DNA of 27,498 bases. Source: Porticoccus sp. Its GTDB lineage: Bacteria > Pseudomonadota > Gammaproteobacteria > Pseudomonadales > Porticoccaceae. Below, piece after piece: positions 1-8,625 of this stretch. A model generated the notes under the pieces. It was not told the origin of the DNA. It made no database searches and saw nothing but the letters and a program-made list of their open reading frames with translations. Each line of letters opens with the position of its first letter. Positions within the stretch are counted from its first letter, which is position 1. The stretch covers positions 1 to 27,498 of the forward strand of contig DRHD01000037.1 of the NCBI GenBank assembly GCA_011049795.1, in the 5' to 3' direction. Made by a program: the position numbers and the translations under genes.

Positions 1-162
1 GATCTATACGGGCAGAGAATTCATGTGGAATTTAAAGCCAAAGTTCGCGAAGAGGCTAAGTTCTCATCGCTAGACCTTATGGTCGAAGAAATTCATAACG
101 ATATAGCCGTGGCCCGGAAATATTTTGCGGGGCAAAAAACGATGTTAGAGAGAAATGACTGA
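1..162 (+). CDS. ribF: Bifunctional riboflavin kinase/FAD synthetase, C-terminal end (partial)
   Basis: Only the last 53 codons are present and the gene is open at the left edge of the window. Frame 1 reads [11 protein letters not shown], then [14 protein letters not shown] and ARKYF near the end, which is the typical close of the riboflavin kinase domain of RibF. The enzyme phosphorylates riboflavin to FMN and adenylylates FMN to FAD in the cytoplasm. The stop codon TGA at 160-162 lies 8 bases inside ileS, so the two are probably translationally coupled. The ribF-ileS-lspA order is common in Gammaproteobacteria and supports the call despite the short fragment. Confidence 0.85.
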   Translation, partial: DLYGQRIHVEFKAKVREEAKFSSLDLMVEEIHNDIAVARKYFAGQKTMLERND

Positions 163-2977
163 CTACAAATCAACCCTGAATTTACCCTTTACGGAGTTTC
201 CGATGAAGGCCAACCTGGCTCAGCGGGAGCCAGGCATGTTAAAAAAATGGCAGGACACCAAGCTCTATGAGCAACTGCGTGAGCAGCGCAGTGGTCGGGA
301 AAAATTTATCCTCCATGATGGCCCTCCCTATGCCAACGGCAATATTCACCTTGGCCATTCCGTCAATAAAGTGCTGAAGGATATCGTGATCAAGTCCCGC
401 AGCCTGAGTGGTTATGATGCCCCCTATGTGCCGGGTTGGGATTGCCATGGTTTACCCATTGAGCATCAGGTAGAAAAGAAAATCGGCAAGGCGGGTGTCA
501 AGGTAGATCATAAAACCTTCCGGCAGAAATGCCGTGAATATGCTCGACGTCAGGTCGACGGCCAGATGAAGGACTTTATCCGCCTCGGCGTGATGGGGGA
601 ATGGGATAATCCTTACCTCACGATGGATAACAGTTTCGAAGCGAACATTATTCGTGCGTTGGGTAAAGTGGTTGAAAATGGCCACTTGGTTAAAGGCTAC
701 AAGCCCGTGTACTGGAGTGTGGTGGGTGCTTCGGCGCTGGCCGAAGCGGAAGTGGAATATCAGGATAAAACCTCATTTTCAATTGATGTGGCTTTCTCCG
801 TGGCAGATACAGGTGCCTTTACCAGTGCCATAGGTGACGTGGCCGGTGAGGGTGATATTTCTGTGGTGATTTGGACCACGACACCCTGGACGCTGCCTTC
901 TAATCAGGCAGTCAGTCTCAATGCTGATTTGGACTATGTGTTGGTGCAGTGTGAGGTTGCCGGTCATGTGGGCCGATACCTGCTGGCGGAAGATTTGGTG
1001 GAGTCAGTCTTAACTCGATGGGGTGTTGATAGCTCTCAGGTGGTTGGCAGAGCCAAGGGTAGCCAGTTCGAGAACTTGTTGTTACAGCATCCGTTCTACG
1101 ACCGACAGGTTCCCATCATTTTAGGCGAGCATGTGACCACGGAAGCGGGTACGGGCTGTGTGCATACAGCACCGGATCATGGTGTGGATGATTTCGTCGT
1201 AGCGGCCAAATATGACATTGGTACCCTGAATTATATCGATGATAACGGTCTATTCCGTGAAGACGTGGAACAGTTTGCTGGCGAGCATGTTTATAAAGTC
1301 GATGAGCAGGTTGTTGATCTGCTGAAAGACTGTGGTCGGTTGTTATCCAGCGACAAAATTACTCACAGTTACGCCCACTGCTGGAGAACCAAGACACCGT
1401 TGATTTATCGGGCAACACCCCAGTGGTTTATCAGCATGAACCACAATGGTTTGTTGGAAAAAGCGAAGCAGGCGGTTAAAGGCGTTACGTGGCACCCCGA
1501 TTGGGGGCGGGCCAGAATTGAAGCAATGCTGGAGAATAGTCCAGATTGGTGTATCTCTCGCCAACGCACTTGGGGTGTGCCTATTGCCTTGTTTGTCCAC
1601 AAGCTGACGGGGAAAATCCATCCGGATACCCCGACATTGATTGAGGCTGTAGCCTCCCGCGTGGAGCAAGATGGGATAGATGCTTGGTATGAGCTGGATG
1701 CAGCTGAGTTGCTCGGTGATGAGGCGGATCAGTACAGCAAAGTCACAGATACTCTGGATGTGTGGTTTGATTCCGGTGTTACCCATACCGCGGTGCTGGA
1801 TGCCCGTGAGCAATTACAGTACCCAGCCGACCTGTACCTGGAAGGCTCTGATCAGCATCGGGGTTGGTTCCAGTCATCGCTAAAAACAGCGATAGCTATT
1901 AAGGGTAATGCGCCCTACAAGGCAGTGTTGACCCATGGCTTTGTGGTGGATGCTGATGGCCGCAAGATGTCCAAGTCCATTGGCAATGTGATGTCGCCGC
2001 AGAAAGTGGTGAATGATCAGGGGGCCGATGTGCTTCGTTTGTGGGTGGCGGCCACAGATTTTAGTGGCGAAATGAGTGTTTCTGATGAAATTCTGAAGCG
2101 AACAGGGGATTCCTACCGCCGGATTCGCAATACGGCACGTTTCTTCCTGTCGAATTTAAACGGCTTTGACCCGGCCAAAGACTTGGTACCAATGGATGAT
2201 ATGTTGGCGCTGGATCGCTGGGCGGTTGATTGTGTTGCGAGTATGCAACAAGACATCCTTGCCGCTTACGAGAACTATCAGTTCCATCATATTTATCAGA
2301 AGCTACACAATTTCTGTGTGACTGATATGGGGGGGTTCTACTTAAATATTATCAAGGATCGCCAGTATACCTGTCAGGAAAACTCTCTAGCGCGACGCTC
2401 TGCGCAAACAGCTCTCTATTATATTGTGAATTCATTTACACGTTGGATTGCCCCGATCTTGAGCTTTACGGCAGAAGAAATTTGGTCATTCATTCCAGGT
2501 GACCGAGAAGCCTCTGTTTTCTTCGCGGAATGGCAGGCGCTACCTTCGGCGCAGACCGCTGCGATTTTACCGGGTGACTGGGCATTGATTGTCGATGCAA
2601 GAAATGCTGTGAATAAAGTGCTGGAAGGAAAGAAAGATGCGGGTATTCAAAAGTCACTGGAAGCTGAGGTGATACTGTATGTTGATGGCGAGTTACAGGA
2701 GGCTCTGGCTAAGCTGGGTGATGAGCTCAGGTTTGTTTTGATTACCTCGGCAGCTGAACTCAGGTCAACAGCTGACGCCAGTGACACTGAGACTATTCAT
2801 GCCGAAACGACTGAAGTTGAAGGGTTGCAGGTGAGTGTTGTAAAAACAACTCATACTAAATGTGAGCGTTGCTGGCATCACCGTGAAGATGTGGGCGCTA
2901 ATCCCGAGTATCCAGAAATTTGTGGTCGTTGTGTTGAGAACATTTCTGGTAATGGTGAGCAACGTTTATATGCTTAA
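155..2977 (+). CDS. ileS: Isoleucyl-tRNA synthetase
   Basis: Class I aminoacyl-tRNA synthetase charging tRNA-Ile with isoleucine. The product has 940 residues, against about 938 in E. coli. Seen in the sequence: the HIGH-type signature [12 protein letters not shown] at residues 57-68, the KMSKS loop at 604-608, and a C-terminal zinc-binding module with cysteine pairs at 903/906 and 923/926 (CERC and CGRC). The stretch between the two signatures would hold the CP1 editing domain that clears mischarged valine. The ATG at 155 overlaps the ribF end by 8 bases and gives the family N-terminus. The chain is full length with no disrupted motif. Confidence 0.98.
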   Translation: MTDYKSTLNLPFTEFPMKANLAQREPGMLKKWQDTKLYEQLREQRSGREKFILHDGPPYANGNIHLGHSVNKVLKDIVIKSRSLSGYDAPYVPGWDCHGLPIEHQVEKKIGKAGVKVDHKTFRQKCREYARRQVDGQMKDFIRLGVMGEWDNPYLTMDNSFEANIIRALGKVVENGHLVKGYKPVYWSVVGASALAEAEVEYQDKTSFSIDVAFSVADTGAFTSAIGDVAGEGDISVVIWTTTPWTLPSNQAVSLNADLDYVLVQCEVAGHVGRYLLAEDLVESVLTRWGVDSSQVVGRAKGSQFENLLLQHPFYDRQVPIILGEHVTTEAGTGCVHTAPDHGVDDFVVAAKYDIGTLNYIDDNGLFREDVEQFAGEHVYKVDEQVVDLLKDCGRLLSSDKITHSYAHCWRTKTPLIYRATPQWFISMNHNGLLEKAKQAVKGVTWHPDWGRARIEAMLENSPDWCISRQRTWGVPIALFVHKLTGKIHPDTPTLIEAVASRVEQDGIDAWYELDAAELLGDEADQYSKVTDTLDVWFDSGVTHTAVLDAREQLQYPADLYLEGSDQHRGWFQSSLKTAIAIKGNAPYKAVLTHGFVVDADGRKMSKSIGNVMSPQKVVNDQGADVLRLWVAATDFSGEMSVSDEILKRTGDSYRRIRNTARFFLSNLNGFDPAKDLVPMDDMLALDRWAVDCVASMQQDILAAYENYQFHHIYQKLHNFCVTDMGGFYLNIIKDRQYTCQENSLARRSAQTALYYIVNSFTRWIAPILSFTAEEIWSFIPGDREASVFFAEWQALPSAQTAAILPGDWALIVDARNAVNKVLEGKKDAGIQKSLEAEVILYVDGELQEALAKLGDELRFVLITSAAELRSTADASDTETIHAETTEVEGLQVSVVKTTHTKCERCWHHREDVGANPEYPEICGRCVENISGNGEQRLYA

Positions 2978-2989
2978 TCCAGACATGCG

Positions 2990-3499
2990 TTGGATGTTAG
3001 TGTGAGTTGGACGCTAGGGCGTTGGTATCTGTTGGCGGGGCTGATTATTCTTCTAGATCAGCTGACCAAGTGTTGGATATCCGATGTATTTTCTTACGGT
3101 GAAACACTTGAGGTCTTACCATTTATAAATCTGACCTTGGTGCACAATGTGGGAGCTGCATTTAGCTTTCTCAGTGAAGCTGGGGGTTGGCAGCGATGGT
3201 TTTTTGCCCTGATAGGCGTTGTCGTTACTGTTATCATTGTGGTTTGGCTATCGAGACTGTCTACTCGTCAGAGCCTGTTAGCCTTGGCTCTGTCACTGGT
3301 GTTGGGTGGAGCCATTGGTAATCTCTGGGACCGAATTTTGCTGGGTTATGTGGTGGACTTTGTCGATATTTATTACCGACATTACCACTGGCCCGCGTTT
3401 AACGTAGCTGATACCTCCATTACTCTGGGGGCGTTGTTATTGATATTGGAAAGCCTGTTGGCTTCCAAGAAAAAAAAGCTGGATTGTAATCATGACTGA
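2990..3499 (+). CDS. lspA: Lipoprotein signal peptidase (signal peptidase II)
   Basis: Inner-membrane aspartic protease that removes signal peptides from diacylglyceryl-modified prolipoproteins; BamD in this window is a likely substrate. The product has 169 residues with about four hydrophobic segments. The catalytic aspartates should be D123 (in GYVVDF) and D141 (in FNVADTSI), and the conserved NLWDR motif lies at 111-115. The start is uncertain. The frame is closed upstream by the ileS stop and has no ATG, leaving TTG at 2990 or GTG at 3002. The GTG has a GGA seven bases upstream and would give a 165-residue protein. The 3' end overlaps fkpB by 8 bases. Confidence 0.95.
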   Translation: MDVSVSWTLGRWYLLAGLIILLDQLTKCWISDVFSYGETLEVLPFINLTLVHNVGAAFSFLSEAGGWQRWFFALIGVVVTVIIVVWLSRLSTRQSLLALALSLVLGGAIGNLWDRILLGYVVDFVDIYYRHYHWPAFNVADTSITLGALLLILESLLASKKKKLDCNHD

Positions 3500-3971
3500 T
3501 TTATCTGATGCCGTATTACTGCCTGTTGGGCCTGATACAAAAGTAACTCTACACTTCTCCCTCTCTCTTGAAGATGGTTCAACAGTAGACTCTAATTTCG
3601 ACGGTGAGCCCGCTAGTTTTGTGGTGGGAGACGGTAATTTTTTACCAGGATTTGAGGCCGTGCTACAGGGCCTAAAGGCTGGTGCCGAAGATGTATTTTC
3701 TATTTTGCCTGAAGAGGGTTTCGGTCAGCATAACCCCAGTAACCTTCAGCAGTTTTCACGGAAAGACTTTGATGAAGACTTTGGTGAAGGCATAGCCCTT
3801 GAACCTGGCCTGATGTTGTCTTTTGCTGATGCCAAGCAAGCTGAGCTGCCTGGTGTTATCGTCGAGGTTGATGAAGACTCTGTGACCGTTGATTTCAATC
3901 ACCCCTTGGCTGGACATACGATTAGCTTCAAGGTGCAAGTTCTTGATGTGGTACCTGCGGTAACGCACTGA
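3492..3971 (+). CDS. fkpB: FKBP-type peptidyl-prolyl cis-trans isomerase, SlyD/SlpA family
   Basis: A 159-residue cytoplasmic prolyl isomerase and chaperone-like protein. The N-terminal half has the FKBP pattern [13 protein letters not shown], then [19 protein letters not shown]. The middle part ([20 protein letters not shown]) corresponds to the insert-in-flap chaperone region of SlyD-like FKBPs, and the end has the [20 protein letters not shown] block of this family. It lacks the His-rich metal-binding tail of SlyD, which favours FkpB/SlpA. The gene sits between lspA (8-base overlap) and ispH (TGATG, 1-base overlap), its usual place in Gammaproteobacteria. Its physiological clients are not known from the sequence. 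Confidence 0.93.
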   Translation: MTDLSDAVLLPVGPDTKVTLHFSLSLEDGSTVDSNFDGEPASFVVGDGNFLPGFEAVLQGLKAGAEDVFSILPEEGFGQHNPSNLQQFSRKDFDEDFGEGIALEPGLMLSFADAKQAELPGVIVEVDEDSVTVDFNHPLAGHTISFKVQVLDVVPAVTH

Positions 3972-4903
3972 TGGAGATTAAACTCGCCAATCCTCGAGGC
4001 TTTTGTGCCGGGGTCGACCGAGCGATTGATATCGTTAATCGGGCACTCGATATTTTTGGCGCACCTGTATATGTGCGCCACGAGGTGGTTCACAATAAAT
4101 TTGTGGTGGAATCGTTACGTGACAGGGGTGCAGTGTTTGTCGATGAGCTCGATGAAATACCCGATGGCGTCAATGTTATCTTCAGTGCTCACGGTGTGTC
4201 TCAGGCAGTACGGACGGAAGCTGAATCCCGACAGTTAACCGTATTCGATGCCACTTGTCCTTTGGTGACCAAAGTACACATGGAAGTTGTTCGCTACAGC
4301 AGGGAGGGGCGAGAGTGTGTACTGATAGGCCACCAGGGGCACCCAGAGGTTGAGGGTACGATGGGGCAATATGATGCCAGTAGAGGTGGCCACATCTATT
4401 TGGTCGAGAATGAATCTGATGTGGCACAGTTAGAGGTTAAGCATCCAGAAAGCCTGGCTTATGTTACCCAGACAACATTGTCTATTGACGATACGGCTCG
4501 GGTGATTGATGCGTTGCGACAACGTTTTCCTGCTATACATGGTCCTAAAAAAGATGATATTTGTTATGCCACCCAAAATCGCCAGGATGCGGTAAAACAG
4601 CTCGCACTGGAGTGTGGGCTTGTTCTGGTGGTAGGTTCACCTAATAGCTCCAACTCCAACCGACTCAGGGAGCTGGCAGAGCGCTGTGGTGCTGAAGCGC
4701 ATCTGATTGATACGGCCTCAGATATTCAAGAAAAGTGGCTTTTGGATAAAGCTACCGTTGGAATCACTGCGGGTGCTTCTGCTCCCGAAGTGCTGGTTGA
4801 GGACGTGGTAGAGGCTTTACAAAACATGGGTGCTACAGCACCTGAGGAAATACCTGGCCGGGCTGAAAACATTCGATTTTCTATGCCAAAAGAGCTGCGT
4901 TAA
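3971..4903 (+). CDS. ispH: 4-hydroxy-3-methylbut-2-enyl diphosphate reductase
   Basis: Last step of the MEP pathway: an iron-sulfur enzyme that reduces HMBPP to IPP and DMAPP. The product has 310 residues, close to the 316 of E. coli. The three cluster cysteines are at 12 (PRGFCAG), 96 (DATCPLV) and 198 ([10 protein letters not shown]). The active-site histidines H41, H74 (FSAHG) and H124 and the proton-relay glutamate E126 (GHPEVEG) are present. The N-terminus starts directly with the family pattern [12 protein letters not shown], fixing the start at the ATG that overlaps the fkpB stop. It is the last gene of the housekeeping operon. The minor-pilin cluster follows, as in Pseudomonas, where this gene is often called lytB. 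Confidence 0.98.
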   Translation: MEIKLANPRGFCAGVDRAIDIVNRALDIFGAPVYVRHEVVHNKFVVESLRDRGAVFVDELDEIPDGVNVIFSAHGVSQAVRTEAESRQLTVFDATCPLVTKVHMEVVRYSREGRECVLIGHQGHPEVEGTMGQYDASRGGHIYLVENESDVAQLEVKHPESLAYVTQTTLSIDDTARVIDALRQRFPAIHGPKKDDICYATQNRQDAVKQLALECGLVLVVGSPNSSNSNRLRELAERCGAEAHLIDTASDIQEKWLLDKATVGITAGASAPEVLVEDVVEALQNMGATAPEEIPGRAENIRFSMPKELR

Positions 4904-4940
4904 CAGAGAGCTAGGTTAAGAGAGTTCTCGTTAATAACAC

Positions 4941-4968
4941 TTTAAATAACTCGCTTTTTTCCTATACT
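4941..4968 (+). promoter_or_regulatory. Candidate sigma-70 promoter of the minor-pilin cluster
   Basis: TTTAAA at 4941-4946 and TATACT at 4963-4968, spaced 16 bases. The -10 element matches the consensus at five of six positions and the -35 at four of six. Transcription would start near 4975, leaving a leader of about 30 bases before the fimT start at 5004. Activators such as AlgR control this cluster in Pseudomonas, but I did not recognise an AlgR box here. Confidence 0.4.
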
Positions 4969-5003
4969 GGTGTGACACGGATGTGTTTTGCCAGGATGGC
5001 GAT

Positions 5004-5558
5004 ATGGACTTTTTCAATAGGAAGAAGGGTTTTACCCTTGTTGAGTTGCTAATCACAATAGCATTAGTGGCTGTCATTTCAGCGTTGGCTGTGCCTTCAT
5101 TTCAAACACTGATTAAGAAAAGCAGAACCTCAGTGGAAGCTCAAAGGGTGTTGACGACACTTTATTATGCCCGAATGGAGGCGATCAAGAGGAACAGCTT
5201 GGTTAGCCTGTGTCCCAGTTCTGATGGTTTAGCCTGCAATCCTGATTTGAGTTGGATGGATGGTTGGATCGTCTTTTCCGATAGGGGGAAGCGTGGAGAG
5301 CTTGACCATGACATGGATAGGGTTATCAGGGTTGGTGATCCAGCACAAAATGGATACTTACTCTATACCACTAAACATCATAAATGGTTTGGTTATCAGT
5401 CCGATGGGAATTCAGTGGGGAGCAGTGGTAGCGGGAACACCTCGTTTATTATTTGTTCGCCAGATGGGGGCATTGAAGGTCGGCGCGTTGTGGTTTCTAT
5501 AACTGGGCGACCCAGAGTGGCTACAGGTATAGGAGATAGAGTTTGTGATGGCGGTTGA
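5004..5558 (+). CDS. fimT: Type IV pilus minor pseudopilin, FimT/FimU (GspH) family, copy 1
   Basis: Prepilin of 184 residues. A short charged leader ends in G9, followed by the N-methylation and assembly motif FTLVE with Glu at mature position 5 and a hydrophobic helix (ITIALVAVISALAVPSF). The prepilin peptidase PilD would cut after G9. The C-terminal half has the GspH/FimT layout: a Cys pair around CPSSDGLAC, the GWIVFSD block, FIICSPDG, a terminal SITGRPRV strand and a last Cys that probably forms a disulfide. The ATG at 5004 was preferred over the GTG at 4983 because AGGA lies seven bases upstream and it gives the usual short leader. Minor pilins of this type prime pilus assembly at the tip. 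A second relative follows at 5811. Confidence 0.9.
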   Translation: MDFFNRKKGFTLVELLITIALVAVISALAVPSFQTLIKKSRTSVEAQRVLTTLYYARMEAIKRNSLVSLCPSSDGLACNPDLSWMDGWIVFSDRGKRGELDHDMDRVIRVGDPAQNGYLLYTTKHHKWFGYQSDGNSVGSSGSGNTSFIICSPDGGIEGRRVVVSITGRPRVATGIGDRVCDGG

Positions 5559-5663
5559 GGGCAGTGAGTTGGGTGTGGGTTTCTCCTCTAGATAGTCAGG
5601 CAATATTGGGTTTTATTAGGCTTTTTTCTTAGGGAAGTCATAGAATAGCTCATTACTGATAGA

Positions 5664-5717
5664 GGAAAATTGATCACCATGCAAAGGTTTCAACTACCGC
5701 TCATCGGTCAATTTTCC
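5664..5717. repeat. Inverted repeat in the gap between the two fimT-type genes
   Basis: GGAAAATTGATC (5664-5675) is matched by GGTCAATTTTCC (5706-5717). Eleven of twelve positions are complementary, with a 30-base loop. It lies in a 252-base non-coding gap (5559-5810) in which I see no open frame of note and no clear promoter. No run of T follows, so it is unlikely to be a terminator. It could be an operator, an RNA structure or a relic; the sequence does not decide. Confidence 0.5.
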
Positions 5718-5810
5718 CGGAGCTGATCTGTCAAGAGTTGGTGGTCGGAGTATCACACCTTCTGTCTGATTGGGAGGATTTATAAGAACACATTTGCTAT
5801 ATGGGAAATC

Positions 5811-6386
5811 ATGAACACGAAAATAAAATATGAAGGCTTTACTCTGATCGAGCTGATGATAACCGTTGCGTTGGTGGCGATTCTGTTGGCACTGAGTGCA
5901 CCATATTTCCGGGAAACCATTACCAGTAATAAAATTGGTGCCGAGGCAAACAACCTGAAGGCTAGTTTAAATTTGGCCAGATCAACAGCCGCTAGGCTCA
6001 ATCAACCGGTCACCCTCTGTAAAAGTGCTGATGGAGATGATTGCACAACGAATGATAATTGGGAGCAGGGTTGGATTACCTTCAATGATTTGAATATGGA
6101 CGGCACCGTGGACAGTGGAGGTGTAGAGCTGGTGATACAAGAATATTCGCCTCTACCTACGGGTTACACGCTTCGTAGCACAGCGCAATTTTCAGATTTA
6201 GTTACATTTTTACCCCAAGGCAATGCTCGTGGCAGTGCGTCATTGAATGAAACGTCCTCATTTAGGATTTGTGCTACTGATGCTAGTGGGGAAGAAGACG
6301 ATGCTAAGGCAAGGCAGGTGTTTATCAATATTACGGGCAGAATCCGTAGTCAAAAAGGGTTGGACTCAGGTATAGATTGCCCTTGA
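5811..6386 (+). CDS. fimU: Type IV pilus minor pseudopilin, FimT/FimU (GspH) family, copy 2
   Basis: Prepilin of 191 residues: leader of nine residues ending in Gly, then FTLIE with Glu at mature position 5, and one hydrophobic helix. It shares its layout with the gene at 5004: an N-terminal Cys pair (LCKSADGDDC), a GWITFND block, FRICATD, an NITGRIR strand and a terminal Cys (GIDCP). The two are probably an old tandem duplication, equivalent to the FimT and FimU pair of Pseudomonas. Naming this copy fimU rests on order only. The loop DLNMDGTVD at residues 93-101 has the acidic spacing of an EF-hand-like calcium site. A weak ribosome site (GGGA) lies four bases before the ATG. Confidence 0.88.
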   Translation: MNTKIKYEGFTLIELMITVALVAILLALSAPYFRETITSNKIGAEANNLKASLNLARSTAARLNQPVTLCKSADGDDCTTNDNWEQGWITFNDLNMDGTVDSGGVELVIQEYSPLPTGYTLRSTAQFSDLVTFLPQGNARGSASLNETSSFRICATDASGEEDDAKARQVFINITGRIRSQKGLDSGIDCP

Positions 6387-6415
6387 TCTTTTTAGGGCGC
6401 AGAAGGAGCAGATAA

Positions 6416-6976
6416 GTGATAAGACCATCTTGTGGGACATCATTGCTTAACCACCGGCCCAATTGTGTTGGGGTTGGTTTGATCGAGGTGATGATTGCTG
6501 CTTTGGTGCTGGCTGTTGGTGTGCTGGGGTATGTTGGCCTGCAAATGAATGCCAAGCGCCTCAACTTTGAAGCCATACAAAGAACAACGGCAGTATACAC
6601 GGCCCAAAATCTGCTGGAACGGATACGCGGTAATCCTAACCAAGTTAGTGCTTACGTTGTGACGGAGCTCGACCCAGGTATCATGGCAGAACCGGTTCCC
6701 AACTGTACTCAGGCGCAATGTACTAATACGGAACTTGCCGCTTTTGATCTCTGGGAGTGGGATCAGTTATTAGATGGCACAGCGGTGTCTGGCGGGCTGG
6801 TTAACCCCACGGCTTGTGTGACCGATACCAGTAACTATATTACGGCCATCATTGTATGGCAGGGAAAAGTGGAGTTGGATCAAACCAATGCTCCAGCCTG
6901 TGGTGATGATAATTATGGCACTGATGACAAGCTCAGGCAGTGGGTGACTATAAGTACCTTTGTGGCGGATGTGTGA
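6416..6976 (+). CDS. pilV: Type IV pilus minor pilin/modification protein PilV
   Basis: Prepilin of 186 residues. The leader is 19 residues and the cleavage site is G19 followed by VGLIEVM, Glu being at mature position 5. The hydrophobic helix (MIAALVLAVGVLGYVGLQ) is followed by a block ending TAQNLLERIRGN, typical of PilV. Several cysteines (CTQAQC, TACV, APACGDD) suggest disulfides. The start is GTG at 6416, backed by AAGGAG at 6403-6408, seven bases upstream. PilV works with PilW, PilX and PilE in the tip complex that initiates pilus assembly. The gene is followed closely by pilW. Confidence 0.9.
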   Translation: MIRPSCGTSLLNHRPNCVGVGLIEVMIAALVLAVGVLGYVGLQMNAKRLNFEAIQRTTAVYTAQNLLERIRGNPNQVSAYVVTELDPGIMAEPVPNCTQAQCTNTELAAFDLWEWDQLLDGTAVSGGLVNPTACVTDTSNYITAIIVWQGKVELDQTNAPACGDDNYGTDDKLRQWVTISTFVADV

Positions 6977-7002
6977 AGGTGAGTAATTTGGCGGGTAAAG
7001 CA

Positions 7003-8010
7003 ATGATGAGACATTATTCCCGAAGTAAAGGGTTTACTCTGATTGAACTGATGATAGCTCTGCTGTTGGGGTTGTTACTCTCGGCAGGCATTATCAGTGT
7101 ATTTGTTGAGGGAAAACGTAATTTTGTTCAGGATGATGAAGTATCTCGAGTCCAGGAAAATGGTCGCTATAGTCTGAGGTTACTGTCAAGAGAGCTTGGT
7201 ATGGCGGGCTTTTTTGGGGGTGTTCCTAATTCATCTCTTGTCACTGGCGGTTCGGTGACCACTGACTGTGGTCCTTCTGGAGATGACTGGCTGCTCGAAG
7301 GTGAAGCTCCCCTGGAAGTCATTGATAGCTCAGATAACTCAACAGATACCTATTATTCCTGTTTTGCTGATGGGGATATAGTGGCTGGTACAGACCTTGT
7401 TACGATAAAAAGAGCATCTGACTTTCCCGTTATTGAGAATGGTGAGTGGCAATCGGGGCTCACTTCTCTGGTCAGTACCCGTTACTACCTACACAATAAG
7501 AACAGAGGGCTGGGTGCGGTTGAGTTGCATCAGGGTTCCGGTTATACCGATATTGGCGCAATAGCTACCGCTAATAATGGCTCAGATATGTGGGAGTATT
7601 ACGCGTCAATTTTCTATATAGGCACAGATGATGGGGTGCCGAGCCTGTGTAAGAGAGAACTAGTCTCGACTGGCACTGGCATATCAACACAACGTTGCCT
7701 GGTTCGAGGTATTGAAAACTTACAATTTGAGCTTGGTGTGGATATTGATGCTGATGGATATGCTGACCAATTTGTTTCTGATGACACTGACCCCCCCGTG
7801 GGCTCAGGGGCAAATGCAGACCAGATAGTTTCTGTTCGAGTACATGTGTTAGCCCGCAGTATTAATGAAATACATAACTTCCCTGCTGAGTCCCGGAGCT
7901 ATCGATTGGGCGGTGGGACTACTGTTACCACACCGGTTGATCAGTTTTACCGATTAGCACTTTCGTCGACGGTTGTTATTCGCAACCCAACCAGCCTGGT
8001 AGCTGAATAA
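7003..8010 (+). CDS. pilW: Type IV pilus minor pilin PilW
   Basis: Prepilin of 335 residues, the largest pilin here, as usual for PilW. The leader MMRHYSRSKG is followed by FTLIELMIALLLGLLLSAGI. The N-terminal block EVSRVQENGRYSLRLLSRELGMAGFFGG is characteristic of the family. Residues 247-255 (DIDADGYAD) form an EF-hand-like acidic loop; as I recall, similar Asp-rich stretches are common in PilW proteins. The frame is open upstream to GTG 6979 and beyond, overlapping pilV. ATG 7003 was chosen because it gives a ten-residue leader and has GGG seven bases upstream; ATG 7006 is equally possible. PilW interacts with PilX in the minor-pilin priming complex. Confidence 0.9.
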   Translation: MMRHYSRSKGFTLIELMIALLLGLLLSAGIISVFVEGKRNFVQDDEVSRVQENGRYSLRLLSRELGMAGFFGGVPNSSLVTGGSVTTDCGPSGDDWLLEGEAPLEVIDSSDNSTDTYYSCFADGDIVAGTDLVTIKRASDFPVIENGEWQSGLTSLVSTRYYLHNKNRGLGAVELHQGSGYTDIGAIATANNGSDMWEYYASIFYIGTDDGVPSLCKRELVSTGTGISTQRCLVRGIENLQFELGVDIDADGYADQFVSDDTDPPVGSGANADQIVSVRVHVLARSINEIHNFPAESRSYRLGGGTTVTTPVDQFYRLALSSTVVIRNPTSLVAE

Positions 8011-8023
8011 TGGAGCTGAAATC

Positions 8024-8617
8024 ATGATCAGTGGCAATTATGGCAAGACAAAACAACAGGGTGCGATCCTGCTGATTTCCATTATTTTTTTACTGCTTCT
8101 CAGTATGTTGGCATTGGGCACCATGCGTTCAGGCATGCTGGAAATACTGATGGCGGGTAACGAGCAATCCAGAATAGAGGCATTTGAACTCGCGGCCGCA
8201 GTGAATGAGTCTGTGATTAGTCGTTGGCAGGGCGGGGGAGCTACTGAGCCGAGTTTTAAAACAGACCAAACCCTTTGCAGTCCGGGTCACACCGATCCAG
8301 ATTCAGAGTGCGATGCTCTTACCTTGACGATTGATACCACGCTTTCATCAGCCATCACTTCCGCAGGGGCTGTTAATGAGTATATGACCCATTATTTGGG
8401 CGAAGGGCAGTCACCCCCTGGTTTTGGTGAAGAAGTAAACACCTGTGCGTTCTATTTTGATACTGAAGCAGATTATGATAATTCTCTGAACAAGCAGGGC
8501 GTATCGCACCAATCGGAAGGTGTGTTTATTATTAATCCCGTAGCAAAGGATTGCTCCGGATTAGCGACTCAGTCAGATGCGGGTGATCTAGATAAATATT
8601 CGCACATAGGTTTATAA
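8024..8617 (+). CDS. pilX: Type IV pilus minor pilin PilX
   Basis: Product of 197 residues. A Gly at residue 13 ends a charged leader and is followed by AILLISIIFLLLLSMLALG, the PilX N-terminal pattern. Mature position 5 is Ile rather than Glu, as in other PilX and GspK-like minor pilins that cap the priming complex. After the helix comes SGMLEILMAGNEQSRIEAFELAAA, the usual PilX block. The rest is poorly conserved. GGAG at 8012-8015 lies eight bases before the ATG. The gene is 13 bases after pilW and 8 bases before pilY1, consistent with one transcript. Confidence 0.88.
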   Translation: MISGNYGKTKQQGAILLISIIFLLLLSMLALGTMRSGMLEILMAGNEQSRIEAFELAAAVNESVISRWQGGGATEPSFKTDQTLCSPGHTDPDSECDALTLTIDTTLSSAITSAGAVNEYMTHYLGEGQSPPGFGEEVNTCAFYFDTEADYDNSLNKQGVSHQSEGVFIINPVAKDCSGLATQSDAGDLDKYSHIGL

Positions 8618-8625
8618 GGATCGTC

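Noticed and set aside
1343..1813. A 156-residue minus-strand frame inside ileS
   Set aside because: It is antisense to an intact, conserved synthetase gene, with no ribosome site and no family pattern.
4973..4992. TGACAC...TTGC before the first fimT gene as a sigma-54 promoter for PilR
   Set aside because: The distance between the GG-like and GC elements is four bases too long, the -24 element is imperfect, and the start codon is too close.
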